Of a stretch of 64,000 nucleotides of DNA, positions 1 to 10,094 are shown in pieces. A program made the position numbers and the translations under genes. The notes under the pieces are model-generated. The model saw only the letters and a list, made by a program, of their open reading frames with translations, made no database searches and was not told the DNA's origin. Numbering within the stretch: position 1 is the first letter of the stretch; the number at the start of each line of letters is the position of its first letter. Source of the DNA: Conidiobolus incongruus B7586 (taxonomy: Eukaryota; Entomophthoromycota; Entomophthoromycetes; Entomophthorales; Conidiobolaceae); NCBI GenBank assembly GCA_000697335.1, contig JNEM01009691.1, positions 1 through 64,000 of the forward strand, given 5' to 3'.

Positions 1-758
1 ATATAGAGGGTTTATAGTTGAGTTTTAATAATACTAAAATAAAAGATTTTTGATAATCATTATTTAATTTAAGTATAATTAATTTAACTTTAAATTTCAA
101 AAAAATAATTATAAATATATATATATATATATATATTTCCAAAATATTAATTCTCCTAATTATTTTTTATATATTTCATTTTTCAAAACTAGCAATATGT
201 TTGAAAAATCAGAAATTAAAAAAATTGCCATTTCTATTTTTTTGAAGATATATTATAAATATTTTTCATAATCAATAGATTGATTAAAATTTGAAAATCA
301 ATATTAAAAAATTATATAACTGATCATTTTAGGACAATGAGAATATCATTAACAATATTATTAAATTATTGGTATTTTAATTAATAGATTACAGATTAAC
401 CAATAAAGATATTGAAAACTCAAAATCAATATTATAATTTATTATAATTTAACATAATTATATTCGTTTAAATATATAATTGATTAAAAAAATAATATAA
501 TTCGATGATAAATTCAAGTTCAATTTAATTATTAAATTGAAAAAAGTTGGTATAATAAATTTTTTAATATATGCTTAAATAAAACCGTGTATTTAAATTT
601 CATAGTAATTATTAGTATATTTAATTATATTTATATAAATTACTATGATTAATGTGAATGAGTTTTACATACTTAAAAATCATTAAAATGACATATTAAG
701 CAATACATCAAAATCATATATCTAACCGATGTTAATGAAATGAGCCAATTATATTTCA
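1..758. other. AT-rich intergenic DNA
   Basis: No coding signal that I can support. It holds a short TA microsatellite at about 114-136 and A/T-rich low-complexity sequence downstream (3') of the EAF-like gene. Confidence 0.6.
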
Positions 759-1968
759 TTAATCGTCGCTTGAGAACATCTGGTCTACCTGAATGCTGGT
801 GGTGGTTTGGAGAGAGTTGTCGTTGCGTTGGTGGTTGTTGTGCATTTGAGAGGATGATGAGGGAGGAGAGTCGTTATTTAAGCCATCGCTGGGACTGCTT
901 AGAAGATTGGACTGGTTGTAGCGTTGAGTGGGAGGCGACGAGGGGATGATGCCGGATGTGTCGATAATGTTGATGAGGGAGGATGAGGGGTTGAGGCCTG
1001 GAGATGGGTTGTGGTGGAATGGTTCGCTGGATGGATCTTCGAAAGCGGGAGGCATAAGATCGGCAGAGTGCCGGGGTGAGGAATCGTTTGATTTGAAGTT
1101 GTCGTACGGTGGGATCACATCGAACGAGTTTTGATCAACGCCACCATCTTCGAAATACTCGTCAATGTTAGGATTGGCAGGTGGCACCATTTCAAAATCG
1201 TCTTCATCGTCGTCGTCGTCGTCGTATTGAATGTCTGGCAATGGTTGGATGTTGTCGTCTGAAGAGTATTCGATCTTGTCGATTAACTCAGCTGGGACGT
1301 CATTATGAGTAATAGGCGGTGGTGACGATGACAAAGGGGGCTGAGACAGTGGTGAGGAAGAATTGACGTTGTTTGTTCTAGGAGGGGGTAAGGGTGAGTG
1401 CGAGTGTAGGCTGGGTGCCTGAGGCAGCGGCGGAGAGGAGCTTTCGAGGTTTTTTATGGGAGGAGGAAGGGGTGAAGAGGAGTGGAGATTATGCTGCTGT
1501 GATGGGGAAAATTGGGAGATTGTCTGGAATTCGGCCACAAATTCGTCGTTGTCAGAGGTGTACACAGGTTGTAGCGTAGGAGGTGGTGGGGGTGAGTTGT
1601 CTTTGATTTCAAAAGTATCTTGAATCTTACTCAGTGTATAAGTTTTCGTTTTTGGATTAAAATATAGCACTAGTTCATTTTCTTTAGAATGAGCTTGAAC
1701 AAGTTCATGTTCCGAATGCTTGATATTTTCCTTCAATATTAACTTATTTTTATTGTAATTGAGTTTGTTTTGTTGTTCAAAATTTATTTTATTGGCATCT
1801 ATTAATCATTAATAAATATTAATCAATATATTAATTGAAGCAAATACCTTTAATACAAAATAAGTCATTCTTATTAAAACTTAACCGATTTTTGTTACTA
1901 TTATTATTAAATATAATTGGGTCAATATTAATATTCACAATTCCTTTAGGAAGTTGATTTGAATTCAT
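759..1968 (-). CDS. EAF-like (ELL-associated factor) transcription elongation protein
   Basis: Two exons, 1968-1848 and 1798-759, joined in frame across a 49-nt GT-AG intron, give 386 aa. The N-terminal ~110 residues resemble the EAF N-terminal domain: a short beta-rich start (LPKGIVNINIDP) and later a stretch reading ELVLYFNPKTKTYTLSKI, close to the family pattern in which a hydrophobic strand is followed by an aromatic-x-Leu-x-x-Leu strand. The remainder is Ser/Pro-rich, with repeated SSPLPPP blocks and an acidic run (DDDDDDEDDFE) near the middle, as in the low-complexity activation region of animal EAF1/2. EAF partners ELL in RNA polymerase II elongation complexes in the nucleus. The match is by pattern only; a generic Ser/Pro-rich nuclear protein remains possible. 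Confidence 0.5.
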
Positions 1969-2106
1969 ATTAGATAATTTAATATAAAAGCATAATATAT
2001 GTATTTGAATCAATTTATTTGAGAATCCCTTAATTCATTTTTCCCTTTTGTTAATCATAAAAGATTCATAGATGTATCCAATTAACAATGAAATTATATT
2101 AAAAAG

Positions 2107-2114
2107 AATGGGAT
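2107..2114 (-). promoter_or_regulatory. ATCCCATT, variant of the recurrent upstream element
   Basis: In gene-sense this reads ATCCCATT, 139 nt upstream of the EAF-like start codon. It differs from the recurrent ATCCCATA element in its last base. Confidence 0.35.
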
Positions 2115-2223
2115 TCAATCAAATATATATATTTTAAATACCAAAATCCATTGCAAGTAATATCACTGAATATTTTAATATGCTTATAATATTATATTGC
2201 ACTATCAGTATGTTTTAAAAATA

Positions 2224-2850
2224 CTTCGAAATCCTCTAAGGACTAGAATGGATTTGATAATAAAGTAATATTAGCTTGGATTGATTCAATTTGATTGTTA
2301 ATATATATTTAAGGATCGTGGACCATGTTCACTGCCAGCCATTGTGCAATTATTAGTATATGATCAATTTGACGATTTAATAGATCCCAAATAGCCCAAC
2401 TAATTGTAAATCAATATCAATTAAAAAATATTAGACAATGAATTAGCCAATTAAATACTATCTTTTATTTGATCACTAACATTGTACAATAGTACTGGAA
2501 CAGAAGAATTTTGCTTTATTTATTATGTAAGAGCGTCACCAACTAATGAGAGTGTTTTATAGCGAAACCTGGTTGGAACATATGCTTTAATTGCTAACAA
2601 ACTGAGGGATTTGGAGAATCAATTGAGTATCTTTTTCATGTTTCCAGATTTATCTGTGAGGAATGAGGGTATTTATACTTTGGAATTTACATTTATGAAT
2701 TTGCAGGTGAACTTTAGAAATGGAGTGCCATTGGAACCTTTCCAAGTGTTTAGTCTCAAAAAATTCGAGGGAATGGTTGATACAAGTGCTTTGAGCAAGT
2801 GTTTTGCAAGGCAGGATATTAAAGTGCTCATTCGTAAGGATATATCTTAG
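2224..2850 (+). pseudogene. Velvet-domain regulator (VosA/VelB-type), apparently decayed
   Basis: Velvet motifs occur in the right order: NPLRTRM and LPAIVQLLVYDQFDDLIDP near 2230-2390, STGTEEFCFIYY near 2490-2526, then after a GT-AG intron NLVGTYALIANKLRDLE, FFMFPDLSVRNEG and SLKKFEGM...LSKCFARQDIKVLIRK up to the stop at 2848-2850. Velvet proteins are nuclear factors that tie development to secondary metabolism in fungi. I could not find introns that keep one frame. A stop follows LIDPK unless one A of the AAA at about 2391 is ignored, the exon ending RMDLIIK joins the next one out of frame, and a third frame change falls between YYLLF and SLTLY. Either the gene is decayed or the assembly has small errors here. 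The 3' end overlaps the HAUS8-like gene by three bases on the opposite strand. Confidence 0.65.
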
Positions 2851-3932
2851 GCGCTCTGTAAATTGGTTTGAGCTATTAGATTCAGTTCTTCAGTGTATAG
2901 AGTTTCTAACTCTTTTAGTAATTGATTCAACTCTTCTAATTCAGTTAATTGAGATAAGAATAACTCATTAATAGTGATTAGTTTGTCATTGATCGACTGT
3001 AACTAAAAAATATATAATTAGTATAATAGTGTAGTAATAAATCAATATCATTGTATACTTGATCCATATCGATAATTTCAAAATTTATACCATTTAAATC
3101 TTGTAAGCAGTTTTTTATATTTAAGAAAAAATAATCTGTAAAATGCATTAATTATAATGTTTAGTTTAAATTAAATTTAAATAATATTACCTAAATTAAT
3201 ATCTAAATTCAAATGGCTGAACTGATTCTCTAAATTATTGATAAAATTTAAATAACTTGATTTAAAACGATTTAATTGAGTTAATATTAAATCAAATCCA
3301 TCAAACTATAAATATAGATAATATTAAATTAAAACATTTATATGTAGCTATATTTAATTACCATCCATTTTAACTGATCATTCAGCTTATATTTTAATCC
3401 CAGTTCCATTTTCTTTTGAATTTGATCATTTAATTCTCGATATTCTTTAATGATTAATTGATTAAATCGATCGATCTCTTTCTAGATATAAAACTAATAT
3501 AAATATATGTATATATAATGATATGAAACAAATATCTAATACTTGACTTGAATCTACTACTTTTAATATATTGGATTGAAATTGATTGTTTAAATATTCA
3601 TACTGGATTAATCTTGTTATACTACAATATTTAAGAGTTTCATCATCATTTAATACAATTTCAGAGGGATGATGAGTATGCTGAGGTGTAGCTATTAATT
3701 TTTGATTAACTACTGTATATTATTGTTAAGGTATTTGCATTGATTACTAGGCCTTGAGTTTTCTTGTAAATTGGTATTGGGTGTGGATACTTTACTATTA
3801 TTAGCTTCTTTACGGAAGTTTAAATACCTTGAAGGTATTACTTTAACTAATGAATTCAATTTAATATTAGTAAGTTTTAATCAAATTAATTTATTTATAT
3901 TAGGTTTTACTTTTTTTATTATTAGAATTCAT
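2847..3932 (-). CDS. HAUS8-like augmin subunit (coiled coil)
   Basis: Seven-exon model: 3932-3911, an exon from 3846 whose 3' end is uncertain, one starting at about 3712 and ending at 3543, then 3481-3362, 3305-3191, 3135-3059 and 3002-2847. From the third exon on, all junctions are GT-AG and in phase. The start reads MNSNNKK, then KVIPSRYLNF, matching the basic SRYLQ-type motif near the N terminus of animal HAUS8. After a divergent linker comes an all-helical protein whose order of hydrophobic and charged blocks follows HAUS8: a helix around IKEYRELNDQIQKKME, a segment starting FDGFDLILTQLNRF, and a Leu/Glu-rich final helix ending in ELNLIAQTN. Augmin recruits gamma-tubulin to spindle microtubules for branching nucleation, and HAUS8 carries its microtubule-binding N terminus. 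Another coiled-coil protein is possible; the N-terminal motif is the best discriminator. Confidence 0.5.
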
Positions 3933-4022
3933 TAATTTTTAAATATTTTAATTCAATATATTTAATATTCTGACTTATATGACTTAAGAATTATTTTATG
4001 TAAATTTGAATTGAAATAATTT

Positions 4023-4030
4023 TATGGGAT
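4023..4030 (-). promoter_or_regulatory. ATCCCATA element upstream of HAUS8-like gene
   Basis: Exact gene-sense ATCCCATA, 91 nt before the HAUS8-like start codon. One of ten such placements in the window. Confidence 0.5.
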
Positions 4031-4234
4031 TTATTCAAATTTTTAATTATTAAATATTAATGTATTGAAAGAATGGTTATAAGATATTGGATACTGAGAC
4101 AAAATGAAGGATTTCGATTAATTTTATCAACTTAAGTCACTATTTTCACATTATATCATTGGATAACTTGAAATTTAATCAATTTTAACCCTTTCTTAAA
4201 TTTGAAAATAAAGATATCTGAGATAATTAGAGTG

Positions 4235-4243
4235 TATAAATAG
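4235..4243 (+). promoter_or_regulatory. TATA box (TATAAATAG) for the methyltransferase gene
   Basis: A consensus TATA box ends 38 nt before the methyltransferase start codon, implying a very short 5' leader. Confidence 0.55.
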
Positions 4244-4280
4244 CCACATTAAGCGCTTACAAATACATGTCTCTATCAAA

Positions 4281-5696
4281 ATGATTAAACTATTGCCAAT
4301 ATTAGAGTTTATTATAGATAACCAATATTATTATGATTTCTTGATACGATTGATCGTTAGTATATTGATGATAGTCAAATTAGTCAGGGATTTTGTACTG
4401 ATTAATTTAACTGATTTACAACGAAAAAAGATGGAATTTGTGAACTTGGCAAGGCAATGTGAAATCGTCGATCATGAAAAAGAAGTCAATGATTTACATT
4501 ATGAAGTAAAAGCATATATCTATTCTATCTATAATTTATTAAATTAATAGATTAGATGTCTGTTGATATAATGAAATTAATGTTAGGTCCATTATTAAAA
4601 CATTCGAGTTGCTATTTCCCCACAGGTAATCAATATTGATTAAATTTATAACATATAACTAATATAAGAATTTAAGGTAAAGAGACTTTAAAAGAAGCCG
4701 AGATAAAAATGTTAGAGTTGTACTGCGAGAGAGCCGAATGTTATGATGGTATGAAATGTTTAGATATTGGATGTGGTTGGGGTAGCTTGGCCTTTTATTT
4801 GGCAAAGGTAAATCAATGTTTGCTAGTAGTAATAATTTATTTTAATATTGTTAATAGAAATATCCAAAATCAACCATTACTTGTTTTTCCAATTCGAAAG
4901 CTCAGATATATTATATTGAAAGAGTATGTGAAGAGCAAAAAATCGCAAATATTGAGACAGTGTTGGGCGATTTAAACAAACCTCCTGTGGATTTTATTAA
5001 CAAGTAAGATCAATTAATATCTATAATTGCATTGTTTATTTATTAGTATGATTAGATTTGATAGGATCATAGCAATTGAATTGTTGGAACATTTAAAAAA
5101 TTATAAAGTTTGTTTTGATACATTTTATAATTGGTTGAACTATGATGGCAAACTTTTTATTCAAAGTTTTGGTTATCGCATCTTTCCCAGTCACTTTGAT
5201 TTTGATCAAAATCAGAGAAGTAGTAACTGGTTGGCCAAATACTTTTGTAAAGGTATCATGTCCGTATCACTCATTTATATCACCTAAATTGACATTCTAA
5301 TTATAGGTGCAACGATGATCAGTCTCGATATTTATTTATATTTTCAAGATCAATTAAAATTAGAAAACTGCTGGTTAGAAAGTGGAACTCATTATGGTAA
5401 ATTGCCAACTTGCCATTAAATATTGTATTACTAACTAATGTAATATAGCTAACTCTTTCAAACACTGGATCAAGCAAATGGACAAAAACAAAAAAATATT
5501 GAGAAATGAATTAAGTGAATATTATGGTAATAAGGCAGAAGGTTATTACTGGTTTAGTAGATGGAGATTTTTCCTATTGGTATCAAGTATTCCTTTCCAA
5601 TTATTTAGAGGAAATTGCTGGGGAATTGGCCATTATCTATTTAAGAAGCCTTCTACATTGAAAGGGGCTACTAGTTCACTTTATTCAATTGACTGA
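4281..5696 (+). CDS. Coclaurine-N-methyltransferase-like SAM methyltransferase (cyclopropane synthase superfamily)
   Basis: Seven exons (4281-4505, 4556-4625, 4677-4807, 4858-5003, 5047-5252, 5307-5396, 5449-5696), all GT-AG and in phase, encode 371 aa. A hydrophobic N-terminal segment precedes the catalytic domain. Family landmarks are clear: [22 protein letters not shown], the SAM-binding loop [48 protein letters not shown], and a C terminus [10 protein letters not shown]...GHYLFKKP like the closing HFLFKKK of plant coclaurine/pavine N-methyltransferases. Members methylate amines or lipid acyl chains with S-adenosylmethionine; the substrate here is unknown. The closeness to the CNMT branch rather than bacterial Cfa rests on the C-terminal block and the missing long N-terminal lipid-binding region. 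The gene has a TATA box close to its start. Confidence 0.8.
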
Positions 5697-6101
5697 GTTA
5701 GTTGAATCTATCAAAAAATTAGCATATCTATATAATTTAATTGAATCCCATTATTATAGCAATTATCTTGAATAAATTATTTGATATATTAGTCAGAAAC
5801 ATTTACTCTAGTATTAACTTTGTTTTCATTAAATTTTTTAAAATCTAAGAATATATACTATATAATAAAAATACAAGTTATAATGTTTAATAATTCATTA
5901 TTCTATATTTGGTTAAATACTTTATTAGGGTCAAAAATACTATATTCTGAATAGTGTAAAAACAATAAATGATAATAATAATACAATTATTTCATGGTTA
6001 GAATTTCTAATGTAACTGATACTTTAGAATAATTAATAAAATCATATGTTTCTTGATTAATTGAATACGTAATTAACTATTCAATGAAGTTGAAACTAAG
6101 C
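5697..6101. other. Convergent 3' intergenic region
   Basis: Lies between the 3' ends of the methyltransferase (+) and RS-rich (-) genes. AT-rich, with AATAAA-like polyadenylation candidates on both strands. No gene seen. Confidence 0.55.
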
Positions 6102-7271
6102 TCAAACTACAGAATTAACCTCTTGAATATCTAATCCTCTCAAAGCATCAATACAACCTTCCAACTTGAGGATTTCTAAACGCTGGCAGTCTAATTCATA
6201 TTTGAGCTGAGATTGATCTTGGAGCATTTTGAGCTCTTCATTCTGATAATTTCTCAGGTCGTAATATAAAATTTGCAGCTCTTCTTCAAAATCCGCTGGC
6301 CAAGGATGTGGATAAAGCTGAGGGTCTAGCTGAACACTCGGAAGTGTTGGGCGGCGATGTGGCAATGGTCTTGGAGGTGGTGAATTACGATGGTAATGCG
6401 AAGAACTACGTGGAATTGAATCGAGACGTGGGCGCTTCACCGGAGAATTATATGAATCTTTGTAAGAAGGTGATGGAACCTGTGGTGAAAAACATGCCTG
6501 TGGAGACTCGGCTTGTGGTGTTCTTTGAATTTCATTCCTTGAGTCAGAACGTCCAAAAGCAGGAGAAATGGTTCGTTCGATGGAAGTATCTCGAGTACCT
6601 GAGACTTGGTTTGTGCTGGGAGTTGTGCTAGCAGTATTTGAAGAACCAGAACGATGGTCATTATAGTCAGAAATGTGCTGAGATTTATATCTAGAGGAAG
6701 AATGCTTGTAGTGATATTCTTCCGAGCGGTGTGAAGAGCTCTTAGGGTGGTGTTTATATGAAGAATGTTTTCTACGAGAACTGGAGTGATGATAATCTCT
6801 ACTGTGGCCATAATGGTCATCTTCATATCTAGAAGGTTCTTTACTGTGATAATTATCCTCCCTTGTGCGACTTCTAGAGCGAGAATGATGTCTCTTATGA
6901 CTTCCATCACTATATGAAGAGCTATAGCTAATAGAAGGACTGCGGCTATGATGGTTTCTTGGACTGTAACTTCTACTCCTACTCCTGGACCTTCTATGGT
7001 AGTAATCTTCTTTATATTTCCTATGACTTCTGCTATTGTATTCTTTATAACGAGAGGGACTACGAGAGGAATAGTATTTATCGTAATCTCGCCTATATGA
7101 AGAAGGATGACGGTAGTGACCTTCATAATCTCTCGAAGACCTTGGATAAGTTTCTCTACGATGGTGACTAGAAGAGGAAGCTTCGCTAGGGTGCTGATAT
7201 CCGGAATGTGAGGGATAATTGGGGTCAGAGGGTCTTAATGTAAAGCTATCTCTTCTGCCCATGTTATACAC
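6102..7271 (-). CDS. Arg/Ser-rich protein with C-terminal helix (unidentified)
   Basis: Single exon of 389 aa (386 if the second ATG at 7262 is used; that start, MGRRDSFTLRP, looks equally good). The first ~210 residues are rich in Arg, Ser, His and Tyr with many RS, SR and RSRSRS blocks, as in splicing-related RS domains. A Pro-rich stretch (NSPPPRPLPHRRPTLP) follows, then a Leu/Glu-rich predicted helix in the last ~70 residues ending EVNSVV. There is no RRM or zinc finger. RS-rich proteins usually sit in nuclear speckles and bind splicing factors, so a role in mRNA processing is plausible but inferred from composition only. The ATCCCATA element lies 163 nt upstream. Confidence 0.75.
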   Translation of the reverse strand: MYNMGRRDSFTLRPSDPNYPSHSGYQHPSEASSSSHHRRETYPRSSRDYEGHYRHPSSYRRDYDKYYSSRSPSRYKEYNSRSHRKYKEDYYHRRSRSRSRSYSPRNHHSRSPSISYSSSYSDGSHKRHHSRSRSRTREDNYHSKEPSRYEDDHYGHSRDYHHSSSRRKHSSYKHHPKSSSHRSEEYHYKHSSSRYKSQHISDYNDHRSGSSNTASTTPSTNQVSGTRDTSIERTISPAFGRSDSRNEIQRTPQAESPQACFSPQVPSPSYKDSYNSPVKRPRLDSIPRSSSHYHRNSPPPRPLPHRRPTLPSVQLDPQLYPHPWPADFEEELQILYYDLRNYQNEELKMLQDQSQLKYELDCQRLEILKLEGCIDALRGLDIQEVNSVV

Positions 7272-7803
7272 GATAAAATTAAGGAGTCTAAAGAAAAAAT
7301 TAAAAGGTAATAATAATTATAAAAATCCAGTCAGCTAAAAAATTTAAGGAATTTGTAAGTTTTAATAATTTTAAATTCAATTCGCGTTGAATAGTTAATT
7401 ATATTATATTTTTAATACAATGAAACAAATAATTATGGGATATTTTAAACTAAATTAAAATCATCAGATAAATACTAATAATGAATTGTTAATGATAAGA
7501 TTGCTATTAAATTCTATTTTTATTACAATTATTTAAAGATTAATATTATATACTTTACATAAGTTATTTTACTAAATAATAATTAAAAATACAATGAAAT
7601 TGATTTCAAATGATATAACAATTCATATTTGAAAAATTCGAAGTTGTTAACAATTTTGGTAAATGAATTAAACCATAGAATTTTGTAAATTCATTAATAA
7701 AAATAAATTAATAAAACTAGCATTAAAATAAATATTACAAATTGATAAATGTTCTATTAAAAGCGAATACAACTTAAAAATATTGGGTCGAGAGGTAATA
7801 TAA
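7272..7803. other. Intergenic region between NHP2 and the RS-rich gene
   Basis: AT-rich. It contains the upstream region of the RS-rich gene with one ATCCCATA element, then the 3' region of NHP2. Nothing else seen. Confidence 0.55.
7434..7441 (-). promoter_or_regulatory. ATCCCATA element upstream of RS-rich gene
   Basis: Exact gene-sense ATCCCATA, 163 nt before the RS-rich protein start codon. Confidence 0.45.
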
Positions 7804-8385
7804 TTAATGGAGTTTCTTAACGGATTCAACACATTCGTCATATGTTTCTTGATATTCGGAAGTATCCTCAGTACCCTTCAAACCACCAGGGGTGATGAAA
7901 AGGCAGGAAGTAGCTCTCTTAGTGTTGGCTGAGACACCGAGTTGTTCCTTAGAATTGACAAATACATAAGGTAAGTTGTTTTCTTCACAGAGAACAGGGA
8001 GGTGTGTTAAGACATCAATAGGAGAAACATTACCAGCTAAGACAACAAGACTAAAAATAAGGTTAAAAATTTGGTTAAATAAATAAATTTTATAAATATC
8101 AAAGCATACCCTTTCTTTCCTTGACGAATAGCTTTGACAGTTTCCTTAATACCTCTGCGAGTGTGCTTAGCTTTGCTAGCTAAAAAAGGAATAGATAATT
8201 AATTAATAAATTCATAAGGATAGTAAAATTGAAGTACCTTTCTTGCAAACCTTGAAAAGTTTCTTGGATAAAGATTCTTCAGCTAAGGGAACAGCAATGA
8301 CGGAAGGTTTATATTGAATTTCGGGTTGATTAGAAGTTTCCTTCTTTTCAGATTTGGATTTTTTGGAAGATTTATCTTTAGCCAT
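7804..8385 (-). CDS. NHP2: NHP2, H/ACA snoRNP core protein (L7Ae family)
   Basis: Exons 8385-8238, 8179-8110 and 8050-7804 join in phase to give 154 aa, the usual NHP2 length. After a Lys/Ser-rich N terminus come the family blocks: SVIAVPLAEESLSKKLFKVCKK, HTRRGIKETVKAIRQGKKG, LVVLAGNVSPIDVLTHLPVLCE and NNLPYVFVNSKEQLG, then TSCLFITP and a C-terminal YQETYDECVESVKKL, which matches NHP2 rather than SNU13 or ribosomal L7Ae paralogues. NHP2 binds the kink-turn region of H/ACA snoRNAs with the pseudouridine synthase Cbf5/dyskerin, Gar1 and Nop10 in the nucleolus. An ATCCCATA element lies 168 nt upstream. Confidence 0.93.
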
Positions 8386-9491
8386 AGTTAATAAAAATCT
8401 ATTCTATTAAGCTTATTAAATAGAAATATAAAATCTATGATAATTATTAAAAATTATCACTTTTATTTAAGTATTTTATTTAATTTTAGATTTTTTTTCT
8501 TTATATTGATTTATTTGTATCAATATTTTTTTAAAATTTTTAAAAATATTTTTATGGGATATATTAAAATATATTAAAAATATGATTTGACTGATATATA
8601 ATTTGAAATTAAACAAACATCAAATTTTTGTATATTTGTATTAAGTATATTTTTATATCTTTTAAGCCTAAATCGTACATTATTTCAGTTGATAATTTTT
8701 TGAGTATTAAATAATAATGAGTATTATATGAATAATTATAGTATATAGTATATAATATGCTAACATATGAATTAAACATCTAAATAATATATAAAAATAT
8801 TATTTTCAACACTAAATATATAAATAGATTAAGTTTTATTTTTACAACATAATATATATATATATATATTATTTCATTAATATAATAAATCTTCAAATAT
8901 TATAATTATTTATTATATATTAATAATTTATGAATCTATAAAAAATTGAAAATATCTACTTTAATTAATATTAAATTAATTAAGTTTAATGATCAAAGTT
9001 AAAAATATTCTAATATTTATAATTGAATGGTTTTATAATATTCTTATCAAATGGTAAATCATTAAATATTTGATCTTTTATTTAGAATCTATTGAATTGA
9101 AATTAAAATACCAAATTTTTTTGAAGTGTAATTCAAAATAAATTTCAAAGTCAATAGTGGAAAGCTGTCAAATCAATTATCAATCAACATCATTTTTATT
9201 TAGTTAATTTGGTCAAAAGTATTACTCAGATTTGTTATGATGGAATGATATTTTTGAATAATAATCTTTTGTCTGATTACCTACCTGAGTAGAAATAGGC
9301 TTTAACTAATAATTCAGGATTTAAAGTAATTTGTATCTGTTGAATATAATTTATTCCAATATAGTGCTTTTTGAATAAAAACCAGCGTTTTAAAAATAAA
9401 TCAAGTATGCTGTTTAATATAGCTTGAAAATATCTGGAACACCGCCAATATTTTTACAATCCTAATTTTAAATATCCAGAAATTAAAAAAT
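8386..9491. other. AT-rich intergenic DNA
   Basis: Holds the NHP2 upstream region with one ATCCCATA element and a TA microsatellite at about 8852-8869. No coding signal seen. Confidence 0.55.
8553..8560 (-). promoter_or_regulatory. ATCCCATA element upstream of NHP2
   Basis: Exact gene-sense ATCCCATA, 168 nt before the NHP2 start codon. Confidence 0.5.
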
Positions 9492-10094
9492 TCAGTCATT
9501 TTCTGGTGGAGAGTTAGGTAATTTTGACAAGCTAGATATTTCAAGAGACTCAGGATTTTGTGGCAGGGTAGTTGTTGGTGGAGAATTAGGTTTTGGCAAC
9601 CCCTTATCCACTGGTAATGAATTATTTGCCTTTAGTGATTTAGACTTTGGAGACATCTTATCTTTCTTTGGACGCTTAGGTCTTGGTGGATATTTTGCTT
9701 GGTAGACGCCAGACTCTCTAAGAACTTTATGCACAGTTGTTTTGCCAACATTAATATCTTTAGCACGAAGTTGTTCACTAATTTGCTTCAAGGACAAATC
9801 TTTTCCATCTTGCTTCTGACTAAAAATAGATAAAATTTCTTGTTTGATAGAGTCTGTGACTATTGAAGGTCTACCAGAAACGGGTACATCAGTTAAATGT
9901 TCATCGCGAAGTTTCAGAGGTTTGCCTTCAGGATCAAAACCACGTTGAATTGCTTTGGAATAAATTCGACTCACATGACTTTTAGAGACACCAGTTATCT
10001 CCGCAATCTCATTTATTGACATTTCAGTACGGCATTTGAGTACTACAACGGCAGCTCTTTGAGCAATATCAGTACGAGCTCCATTTCTATCCAT
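9492..10094 (-). CDS. Tc1-type bipartite HTH protein without a transposase catalytic domain
   Basis: Intronless, 200 aa. Residues ~10-65 form a first helix-turn-helix (RAAVVVLKCRTEMSINEIAEITGVSKSHVSRI). A GRPS motif at about 77 is the AT-hook-like linker seen between the two HTHs of Tc1/mariner transposases. A second HTH follows at ~85-130 (LSLKQISEQLRAKDINVGKTTVHKVLRESGVYQAKY). The last ~65 residues are Lys/Pro/Ser-rich low complexity. The DDE catalytic domain that should start around residue 140 is absent, yet the frame is intact and ends naturally. The base composition is closer to neighbouring genes than to the decayed element at 20.2 kb. This looks like a domesticated transposase DNA-binding domain acting as a DNA-binding regulator. 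A solo element fragment under no selection is the alternative. Confidence 0.8.
   Translation of the reverse strand: MDRNGARTDIAQRAAVVVLKCRTEMSINEIAEITGVSKSHVSRIYSKAIQRGFDPEGKPLKLRDEHLTDVPVSGRPSIVTDSIKQEILSIFSQKQDGKDLSLKQISEQLRAKDINVGKTTVHKVLRESGVYQAKYPPRPKRPKKDKMSPKSKSLKANNSLPVDKGLPKPNSPPTTTLPQNPESLEISSLSKLPNSPPEND

Larger units (their letters stand above)
3933..4280. other. Divergent intergenic region between HAUS8-like and methyltransferase genes
   Basis: This is the shared upstream region of two divergent genes. It holds an ATCCCATA element pointing at the HAUS8-like gene and a TATA box pointing at the methyltransferase gene. No other feature seen. Confidence 0.6.

Noticed and set aside
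6437-7126. 229-codon minus-strand open frame inside the RS-rich gene
   Set aside because: It overlaps the RS-rich frame; Ile/Val/Thr-rich residues come from reading SR codons in another frame.
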